Below are positions 12,301 through 18,319 of a DNA stretch of 64,000 bases, piece after piece. Every line of letters starts with the position of its first letter. The first letter of the stretch is position 1. Made by a program: the position numbers and the translations under genes. A model generated the notes under the pieces. The model saw nothing but the letters and a program-made list of their open reading frames with translations, was not told where the DNA came from and did no database searches. Source of the DNA: Anadara kagoshimensis (Eukaryota; Mollusca; Bivalvia; Arcoida; Arcidae); NCBI GenBank assembly GCA_021292105.1, contig CM037869.1, positions 42,761,990-42,825,989 on the forward strand, read 5' to 3'.

Positions 12301-14118
12301 TCAGGATAATAATTAATGACCGGAGTGGAAATGTGTTAGTTAACTTACATTTTATACTCCTCTTCTCTGTCCACGTCATGGCGTCTATGTCCAGTCTATC
12401 AACTGACCAGAACAAAAGGAACCCCGGGAAACCAAAACGAGGCAATTGGGTAGCTATGTATACGGTACAGACCTGGCGGAAGTTTAACACTGAGTTAAAG
12501 AATTAATATCGAATCGACAGCTCACGTCGGCCACTCGTTACCTATACCACGGCAGCTCTTCAATAGTAGCCATCTACGTCTTTGGAACTTTTCGCCCACT
12601 AACTATTCATATCTTGAATTTGCACTTGGACTCCTCTTTGTTAGCTCAGTGTTACACTTTCGACAGGTCTGTACTGTACATACAAGTATAAATCGTCTTT
12701 GTAACAAAAAAGCGTGACCCGGCGTGATTATACTCATACGGTGATACGCTTCTTACACCTATTTGTCATTTAAGTGTCATCTAAGTAGGGAAATTCAAGT
12801 GAGAACCATTTGGTTAAAAAACGTGAAAGAGGGGTACAAATATGAAATTACCTACACAAGAATAAAAATAAAGCAGGAATTGATAATTTAAGAATTTTTA
12901 AAATGTTTGTTGCATTTTTTTGGAAGTTGTGCAAAAATACACGCTCTGGGGGAAAATAGTTTTTATCTTGTATTTTCATTTCCTTTTTAAATGCTTTATT
13001 TACAGGAAAACCAGAAAATTCAATAAAGATGACTGTTCCAGTTGAAGTAGTTTCTGGAAATTTATTACGTATTTCCGCTTCCTGGAACTCCGGATATCCG
13101 GAACCTTGGGGAAATATCACGTGGGGCAATACGAGAAACGGAAGTTCAGAAATAATCGATTTCAATAATGACACAATGCAGTTTTTTACAATTCAGAACA
13201 ATACTGAGGACTGTCAAATTACATTACGCAGTTTTATAAGATTTACACCAACCATGAAAAACAATGATACAAATATAATAGCCCAAGCTACATTAAACGA
13301 AGATAGAAAGACGGCAAATAAAGAACAAAATGTTGTTGCTATAGCAACAGAAACCATGTTGGTCGTCCCAGGTATAAAATTTTACTTTTATTTTGCAGTT
13401 TATTGTCAAAAAATTTTATGTTAATAGTGAATTGTTATTGTTGTCCCCCAGATAGACTCATGTGTACCCCCAATTTTGATTTTTGATAATTTTGACATAC
13501 TAGATATATTTGTTGTTTTGTTAAAAATTTCAAAATTTGCTCTACATGTACAGAATAAAATTCACTTTCGGATGAATGAAAAAATAATTTTCGTATTAGG
13601 TCAGTATATTTTGTATGACGTTGTGACAATTTCTTTGGTAACTTTATTTGAAAATACGACTTTTTTTGCATTTTCCATGTACACTCAATTTGTGGAAAAG
13701 CAGTAGTTTTCCTGTCTGAATCGATGTAAAGTTTATATTAAAGTGTATCGAGCTAGGCAAGAGGTGCTGCTTACCCAAACTCACTTCTATAGTGGAATTT
13801 CACGTATTTTGATCGCTGTTTTCAAAGTTTTTATTTTTGGGGATTGTGATTTGAACATGGTTTGTGTTTGACCATCAACATTTAATGTCATTTAATTTTT
13901 CTGTTTTAGAGGACCATTGTATCGAACATCCGGGGCTTGAAAATGATACATTGATATCACATCCGTATACGTGCACTAAGTTTGTACGCTGTTTACCCGA
14001 GAAGATAGTTGTGTTTGCATGTCCAACGGACACCTGTTTTACTGAGGAATCCGGCCAATGTGACTACCTCACTGACCTTCAAAACAAAGACGGGAGTAAC
14101 CAGATAGATCAAGGATAA
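271..14118 (+). CDS. Gene A: type II membrane protein with two Ig-like domains and a C-terminal CBM14 chitin-binding domain
   Basis: Seven exons join in phase with GT-AG introns: 271-399, 5410-5716, 6791-6862, 8022-8108, 10080-10427, 13006-13371 and 13910-14118. They total 1518 nt, giving 505 aa and a stop. Intron 1 is phase 0 and all later introns are phase 1, as is usual for shuffled extracellular modules. The ATG at 271 has A at -3. There is no N-terminal signal peptide. Residues about 119-144 form one hydrophobic helix preceded by a basic cluster (RKRRAKRTR), so the N-terminus should be cytosolic and the rest outside. Residues 199-314 are Ig-like, 315-436 a degenerate Ig-like domain, and 437-505 a CBM14 (peritrophin-A) domain. 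Ig-Ig-chitin-binding order is that of protochordate VCBPs, which are secreted. A role in binding microbes or chitin-bearing surfaces is inference. No transcript evidence is available; the phase agreement across six introns makes the model strong. Confidence 0.85.
862..1283. mobile_element. MITE-B copy split by a SINE-1 insertion
   Basis: Left end (about 862-912) and right end (about 1087-1283) carry the inverted termini of a recurrent small element: TACAGACCTGTCGAAAGTTT on one side and AAACTTTCGACAGGTCTGTA on the other. A 3'-tail SINE-1 fragment (911-1094) sits inside, flanked by the direct repeat GGAGTCGAG, a likely target-site duplication. Confidence 0.6.
1315..1545 (+). mobile_element. SINE-1 heads, two in a row (tRNA-derived)
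   Basis: The tRNA-like head (TGCTCGCTCTGTATGT, then GTGGGTTCGAACCC as box B) occurs at 1315-1367 and again at 1393-1470. The second is followed by the SINE-1 body (CGCCAAGCACTCGGCATTA), truncated near 1545. A true tRNA gene is rejected because the head continues into the SINE body. Confidence 0.6.
2123..2508 (-). mobile_element. SINE-2 full copy with 14-bp target-site duplication
   Basis: On the minus strand the copy opens with a tRNA-like head (box A TGGCCTAATGGA, box B GAGTTCGAGTCCC) and ends with a GACGTTAAGCAACATT-type tail, with CCAACC repeats at the very end. The sequence CCAGCGAAGGAAGA flanks it on both sides (2110-2123 and 2510-2523), a clean target-site duplication showing insertion into a MITE-B element. 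Confidence 0.75.
2627..2781. repeat. 39-bp tandem repeat, four units
   Basis: The unit ATAGCTCCGATATCAGCAAC plus AGATTCACTGTCAATTC(A/G)T is repeated four times almost without change. A 39-bp period is a multiple of three, so the repeat stays open on the minus strand, but nothing indicates translation. Confidence 0.85.
2778..3465. mobile_element. Element of about 690 bp with long terminal inverted repeats
   Basis: Arms of about 85-100 bp at 2778-2880 and 3365-3465 are near-perfect inverted copies, beginning TAAGCTTTGTTACGCCACAT. Short motifs of the type TATGCGGC and GCCGCATAA recur within the arms. The centre is simple-sequence DNA (GATGATAATAAT). It is inserted into the right part of a MITE-B element. 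No transposase frame is visible. Confidence 0.75.
3735..4085 (-). mobile_element. SINE-1, near full length
   Basis: The minus strand shows the head GGTAGCTCAATTGGTAGAGT, box B GGGTTCGAACCC, the body with GCCAAGCACTCGGCATTACG, and the tail GGACGTTAAACACC. It is one of the best preserved copies and can serve as reference for the family. Bivalve SINEs with a tRNA head and a conserved 3' domain are known; I do not assign a family name. Confidence 0.8.
4121..4424 (-). mobile_element. SINE-1, internally deleted
   Basis: Same tail and head as the neighbouring copy at 3735-4085, but about 45 bp between the body and box B is missing (AACAGTCACTTCCTACTTACGG runs directly together). Confidence 0.7.
4585..4838. 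mobile_element. MITE-B copy
   Basis: Starts CAGTACAGACCTGTCGAAAA and ends TTTTTCGACAGGTCTGTAC, giving inverted termini around about 250 bp of non-coding sequence. Confidence 0.65.
4950..4977 (+). repeat. Homopolymer of 28 G
   Basis: An uninterrupted run of 28 G in intron 1 of gene A. Such a run can form G-quadruplexes and its exact length is unreliable in any assembly. Confidence 0.95.
5410..5716 (+). CDS. Gene A exon 2: juxtamembrane region and transmembrane helix
   Basis: TTTTCAG precedes the exon and GTACGT follows. It encodes an acidic stretch (SFYTDFPSMHDDDIKDF), then the basic cluster RKRRAKRTR, then about 26 hydrophobic residues from GFICLGIFC to MHFVFV. The basic residues on the N-terminal side follow the positive-inside rule and predict type II topology. 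Confidence 0.85.
5838..6226 (-). mobile_element. SINE-like element with two tRNA-like segments (SINE-4)
   Basis: Two box-B-like stretches, GGGGATCGAGCCCGGGACCT (5914) and a second form near 6155 (GGGGATTGAACTAGGAACCT), each followed by a head-like region ending in GAGCTACC-type sequence. It resembles a dimeric tRNA-derived SINE in intron 2 of gene A. Confidence 0.45.
6570..6738 (-). mobile_element. MITE-A copy
   Basis: Palindromic element built from GGCCACCTGCTTATAAAGGCC-like blocks and ending GGTTTGACTGTA. Other copies lie at 16953-17117, 33113-33298 and 41599-41779; the complete ones carry CAGTCAAACCTG-type inverted termini. Confidence 0.65.
6791..8108 (+). CDS. Gene A exons 3 and 4: extracellular stalk, N-glycosylation-rich, with alternative donors
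   Basis: Exon 3 (6791-6862) and exon 4 (8022-8108) encode about 53 residues joining the TM helix to the first Ig-like domain. The stalk has several N-x-S/T sequons (NGT twice, NLT twice, NTS-like sites). Exon 4 has two perfect GTAAGA donors, at 8109 and 8160. Both leave phase 1, so using the second adds 17 codons without shifting the frame. Confidence 0.75.
7637..7850 (+). repeat. Degenerate tandem repeat of about 45 bp, five units
   Basis: ATTGAAG followed by TTCCATAGCGACTGACTAGA-like sequence recurs at 7637, 7684, 7726, 7773 and 7818, with spacing 42-47 bp. It lies in intron 3 of gene A. Confidence 0.6.
8192..8398. mobile_element. MITE-B copy, intact termini
   Basis: Opens GTACAGTAAAGACCTGTTGA and closes TTTCGACTGGTCTGTAGTGT. 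The internal edge GACTCCTTTTCGTTGGCTCA mirrors the left edge. It starts about 35 bp after the second alternative donor of gene A exon 4. Confidence 0.7.
8911..9230 (+). mobile_element. SINE-1 copy
   Basis: Head GTAGAGTGCTCGCTCCGTAA, body TTCGCCAAGCACTTGGCAT and TTCGGATGGGAACTTAAAAT, tail truncated after GACGTCTCATT. Confidence 0.7.
9578..9898 (+). mobile_element. SINE-1 copy ending in an (ACTC)n microsatellite
   Basis: The head is truncated before GTGGGAGGTCGTGGGTTCGA. The body and tail are well preserved to GACTGGGACGTTAAGCACC, followed by about eight ACTC units (9867-9898), the simple-repeat end of this SINE family. Confidence 0.75.
10080..10427 (+). CDS. Gene A exon 5: first Ig-like domain (V/I-set type)
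   Basis: A single phase 1-1 exon of 348 nt encodes residues about 199-314. The B-strand cysteine is in VKFTCTL (C219) and the F-strand cysteine is in the classical D-x-x-x-Y-x-C motif DEEIYTC (C296), 77 residues apart, normal for an Ig fold. The C-strand tryptophan is not clearly in its usual place. A third cysteine (IEC, C288) lies close to the F strand. Acceptor TTTTTAG, donor GTGAGT. Confidence 0.8.
10718..11078 (-). mobile_element. SINE-2 copy
   Basis: Matches the copy at 2123-2508 through TTGCTTAACGTCGCATCAG, ATTTTTCAGCTATTCGC and the tRNA-like head near 11007-11075, with scattered differences. Located in intron 5 of gene A. Confidence 0.7.
11694..11822. repeat. Imperfect inverted repeat
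   Basis: AGATTTTCCTTAACTC and GCAAATTT on the left face CAAATTTAAGTTAAGGGAAATCT on the right, about 130 bp in all. Probably a small hairpin element in an otherwise featureless AT-rich part of intron 5 of gene A (about 11100-12450). Confidence 0.4.
12461..12676. mobile_element. MITE-B copy, intact termini
   Basis: Termini GGTACAGACCTGGCGGAAGT and ACTTTCGACAGGTCTGTACT are inverted copies, followed inward by AACACTGAGTTAA and TTAGCTCAGTGTTAC. This copy defines the element length of about 215 bp. Confidence 0.75.
13006..13371 (+). CDS. Gene A exon 6: second, degenerate Ig-like domain
   Basis: A phase 1-1 exon of 366 nt. The segment ISASWNSGYPEPWGNITW resembles the B-C strand region of an I-set domain (x-C-x-x-x-G-x-P-x-P-x-x-x-W), but serine stands where the B-strand cysteine should be. 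The F-strand region (NIIAQATLN) also lacks its cysteine. One unpaired cysteine is present (EDCQITL). Several sequons (NIT, NGS, NDT, NNT) suggest heavy N-glycosylation. Assignment rests on this pattern and on position between an Ig and a CBM14 exon. Confidence 0.6.
13910..14118 (+). CDS. Gene A exon 7: CBM14 (peritrophin-A) chitin-binding domain and stop
   Basis: Six cysteines at C440, C458, C464, C474, C479 and C487 follow CBM14 spacing, with the family signatures HPYTCTKFVRC and VVFACP before the last two. The first cysteine lies four residues into the exon. The protein ends 18 residues after the last cysteine at TAA (14116-14118). Acceptor TGTTTTAG. Confidence 0.85.
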
Positions 14119-14121
14119 AAG

Positions 14122-14560
14122 AAATTTAGAAGTGCGGACTTTTCTGGACTGGAGGACTTTCACATGCTTTAAGGGTTCATCGAAGATGAAGTGTAATAGA
14201 ACACAGAAGTATTTGCAAAAGAGAATACTGGTTTTTCTGGACCAAAATGATTGAGTCAGATGGCTTGTGACACAAAATTACTAGGTAAATTATGTTTTGC
14301 AAAGAAATTAAGGAGTGCTGACTTTTCTGGACTGGAGCTTTTGCTTTAAGGGTTCAGCAAAGATGAAGTAACCTGGCTTTTCTCGACCAAAATGATTGGG
14401 TCAGATGGCTCGTCACACAAAATTACAAGGTGAATTGTGTTTTGCAAAGACAGAGTTTAATAGACCACAAAAAATTTACAAAAGAGAATGCAAAGTTTTT
14501 TGGACCAAATTGATTAGGTCATATTGCTCGTCACACAAAATTTATAATTGAATGACGAGC
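14122..14560 (+). repeat. Tandem repeat of about 150-170 bp starting just after the gene A stop, probably in the 3' UTR
   Basis: Three diverged units are visible. They share the blocks TGACTTTTCTGGACTGGAG, GGGTTCA, TGGACCAAAATGATT, TCAGATGGCTCGTCACACAA and TTTTGCAAAGA. The third unit is shortened. The array begins a few bases after the stop codon, so it is likely transcribed as part of the 3' UTR. Confidence 0.65.
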
Positions 14561-14712
14561 AGTAAGTTTTCATTACTCACAGAGAACACTGTGTTACGAG
14601 TGCCATTCAGATTAAAAATACCTGAAAGTCAAATGCAAGCTTTAGTACGTGTACATGTCAAGCATATTGTTGTTCTGTTAAAAAAAGGTTAAAGTACTAG
14701 TAGATAAAAAAA

Positions 14713-15058
14713 AGAGTTGATGTAAGTAATGGTGTTAACGCCCCAGTCAAGAATCTTTCACTTATTACGTCACCAGCTCTAGGCGAATCGAAGGTGCAGT
14801 TTTTTGAATGTGTGTTGCGCTGATGACATTATACAGCAGGGTTCTTTAACGTGCAAAACCCAGCGTGACATGTACATGGGACCGCGTTTCTCTGAAATTT
14901 CCATCCGTAAGAACCTTGACTTTCATTTTGTAATGCCGAGTGTTTGGCGAAAGAACAGTAACTACCAACTTTCAAGTCTTGGTCAGACCCGGCCGGGGAT
15001 CGAACGCACAATCTCTCACTTTCGGAGCCAGCACTCTACCAACTGAGCCAACGCATTA
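14713..15058 (-). mobile_element. SINE-1 copy
   Basis: Near full-length minus copy with head CAACTGAGCCAACGC (read on plus), box B GGGGATCGAACGCAC and the tail AGTAATGGTGTTAACGCCCC. It follows the putative 3' UTR repeats of gene A. Confidence 0.75.
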
Positions 15059-15171
15059 GTCAATGAGAGCAAGTGTCACGAGTGTCATTAAAACATAAAA
15101 TGACTGAAAACCAGATACATTGTACACGAGCATGTCAAGCACTATTAGGGTTTAAATACTTTTTTCAATAG

Positions 15172-16580
15172 TGGACAATAGTAAAAAGATTGATTTATTG
15201 AATCGAGTTAAACGTCCCCATCAAGAATATTTCACTTATATCAAGACGTCATCAGCTACAGGTATAGTGTCAGAAAATTTGACATTTGCAGTGCGCTTAG
15301 CAATCTTTAAAGTGCCACGCCTGCCATGGCACGGAGCGAGCACTTTACCAACTGAGCTACCGCTGTGTTTAAACTAGGAAACGTTCAATCAACGACTGCT
15401 GTCTTTTCTAGTCCAAAATGAATCGATAATTACGAAATTACACAAAAATGTACTCTGTGCTTGTGAAAGACTTGGTTCATTTGCATAATGCTTAAGAAAC
15501 GAAGTCTTTTAAGAATATGTCGTATAACATTTTTGAATAGATTTTATGATTAAATGTTAAAAAATGGTAAATGACAGATATGCTGGATGACCAAGTAGAA
15601 CTGCTCATTTGTCCTTACAATAGCCCAGTATCAAATAAGTGCTTAAATAGACAGGAAACGTTCTTTTCTGATAATCAAGTCTAAACAGTTCAATGAACAA
15701 TGAAAATTGTTGAAAACTTCAAACTTACTTATGGTACATAAATTATGTATGAACGCAAAGCAAAATATACTTTTGCTTACGTGAGTTTTACATACGAGTA
15801 AAAATACCTAGGTATGCAATTCTCGCCGTATAAATGGGGCTTTAGACAAAGTATGTAGTGGACGAAGCTAAATTTTCATGAGAAATCATATTAATATGAC
15901 GCGCATCAGATCAAACGGAAGAATACCCTAGCGTACAATGGAATAATTCTTTTCGGGTGGCCCTCTATAAATATTCAACAAATTGAATTGAGTAGTGGTG
16001 TTTAACGTCCTAGTCAAAAATATTTCACTGATATTAAGATGTCGCCAGCTTTAAGCGAAGGTGCGGTAATTTTCCTGTGCGTTGCGATGATGGCATTATA
16101 AGGAAGGGTTCTTTATCGTGCCAAGCCCACCGTAACACGGGACTTCTTTAATTTGAAGTTCCCATCCGAAAAAACAGTGACTTTCATTTCATAATAAACA
16201 GTATCACAAATTTCCATTTGTTATTTTTGAATGTTTTATTTCATAGCACATGCCAACGGATACCCGTAATAGAAAAAAAAACTTATAGTAAAGACATAGA
16301 AGTATATTTAAATGATGTAACATCTCTCGACTTTGATGAGAAACGGACATAACTGAAAATGTCCGATTGAAATTTCGCGCCGAAAGTCTTCGGCAATTAG
16401 AAATGGAAACCACAAGTCTAAAACCCGATGTTTCGTGTCGATGTAGGCATGCATTCTACACTAAAAAACAAGCCCTTTACTTTGCTCTGAATTCACTGCA
16501 AAGATAAAAATCCTGACACTTCGTCTAAAGCTGGCGACGTTCCGATATAAAAACGATATTCTTGACTGGGCCATAAAACT
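15172..16580. mobile_element. Three further SINE-1 fragments
   Basis: Minus copy 15172-15366 has a large internal deletion joining the 3' domain directly to the tRNA head (CGGAGCGAGCACTTTACCAA). Minus copy 15987-16195 lacks the head. Plus tail fragment 16508-16580 ends GATATTCTTGACTGGGCC. Between them (15370-15985) I see only AT-rich unique sequence. Confidence 0.6.
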
Positions 16581-16952
16581 CATCGAAGCGATCAATCATT
16601 CAATAACGATATAGATTGTTTAATTCTGTAAACCGGGAAATTGTCCTTGACTTTGTTTTGTTGACTTGATTTATACATAACGAGACAGTGTGGTTGATTA
16701 CTGTATATTTAGAAATCTTACTTTAGATAAAATATCATCCCTTTAGTCTTATCTTGCAGTACACTTTGAGGAATTAGGTTAGGTTATTGGTTTCTGCTCT
16801 GTAAGTCTTGAGATAAATACTCCAATCTAATGTCACAATGTGTGAACGCGTTTTTATGTTTTATTAATTAAATTTGTTTTATTTTCAAATCGAAGTAATG
16901 CTTCGCACCTTGCAGTTTTTATTTTGAACTGAATACTTTTCAAAGATAATAA

Positions 16953-17117
16953 CAGTCAAACCTGTCTTTAAAGGTCACCCAAGGGAACCTTGGCCTTTTT
17001 GGGCAGGTGGACTTTATATACAGGTTTAAATAATATGAATAAAGAACAATTGGGATACAATTCTCCTGGCTTTTTCAGGCAGGTAGCCCGGTCTTTAAGG
17101 CAGGTTGGACTGTAGAT
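16953..17117 (+). mobile_element. MITE-A copy
   Basis: Opens ACAGTCAAACCTGTCTTTAA and ends CAGGTTGGACTGTA, with the internal ACAGGTTTAAATAATATGAA block shared by all copies. Confidence 0.7.
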
Positions 17118-17149
17118 ATTATACATGAAAGCGAAACAGCGACTCATCT

Positions 17150-17300
17150 CGGCCCCTTGTTAGCCAAATATCGAAGGTTGCTAAATATATTTCGATCACT
17201 TTTTCGTTACTTGTTATTCTTATCTCGGTCATTATGAAGCCGACCTTAAACACTTTTTCTTTTGCTCGTTGTTAAACTTTCGACAAGTCTATATTGTATT
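17150..17300. mobile_element. MITE-B right-end fragment
   Basis: Ends TTTTGCTCGTTGTTAAACTT then TCGACAAGTCTATATTGTA, the right terminus of MITE-B. The left terminus is not recognisable. Confidence 0.45.
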
Positions 17301-17516
17301 ACTAGGGCGAGTAAAAAAAAACCCAGTTTATAGCTGATTTCTGGTTGTGATCAACCTCTTCGGGTTTTTATATAATTGTTCTCTAGTGTGATGCACAAAC
17401 ACTAAATGTGTTCAAGTGCCATCAGTCAAGAACTGAAAAACCAGGGCTCTTCCTATTGGACCCACTTCTCAACTGTATTTAGGATTTTTTCGTGAGACCG
17501 GAAATGACGTCCATTT

Positions 17517-17737
17517 TTTTCAATGGGTTTCGCCTCTGTACCACGTGAAACCCTCTAATGTTTGTGCTAAACACTTATTTCCAATGGATATGGAATCGCA
17601 TAATTATAAGACGAAGTTTGTGCGTGAAAACGACGTCATTCCGGGACTGTGACGTTGACGTTTTCCAAAACGTTCCGCACAAACGTTAAGAAGTATTGAT
17701 CACGTGGTACAGCAGCGAATCCCAGTTGGGAATAGGA
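17517..17737. mobile_element. MITE-C copy (CACGTG-containing inverted termini)
   Basis: Left edge AATGGGTTTCGCCTCTGTAC then CACGTG; right edge CACGTGGTACAGCAGCGAAT then CCCA. The termini are inverted copies of each other. A second copy at 58138-58346 shares both edges. Confidence 0.65.
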
Positions 17738-18290
17738 AGAAGTTGCAAGTAGCTAGGCCAGGCGAAAAGGCAGAATGGTGTATTTATTTTTATCCGTTGC
17801 AATATCCATTGCCTTTGCATCACTAGCAATGTTTGACATTCAATATTGACTCGATACGCGTGCAATTTGGTATCCAGGTATAAAACATTTATTAATCAAG
17901 GCACAAAAATCATGACCGTGTCAGACAATCGGAAACTGGATAGGCTGGATACTTTTTGACTCACCCTCACATGTAAAACTTTAATTAAATACTCAAGTAT
18001 TTAAAAATGCAATACCGACCACATCTATATAATGACCACCTGTCTTCAATAAAGATATCTGATATATACTGATATCGTACCCATAAGTTCCAGAATGGCG
18101 TTGGAAATCAACGACTTACGGTTAGTGTTTTGACACACTTCCTCAGAAAATAGGATCTGACAGGATTGGTTCTCTGGAGACTCTTTAGATCGCTAGTTCA
18201 CCAAATGTCCTTATTTCGTACATTTTTCTGTTCTTTCTATCTTTCATTGGTACAAATTTAATAATGACTGTGTTTTTTTTATTTGAACCA

Positions 18291-18296
18291 TTTATT
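18291..18296 (-). terminator. Probable polyadenylation signal of gene B
   Basis: AATAAA on the minus strand 24 bases beyond the TGA stop of gene B, with a second one at 18278-18283. Distance from the stop is short but workable. Confidence 0.45.
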
Positions 18297-18319
18297 TGTG
18301 TAATATAATTACAATCTTT

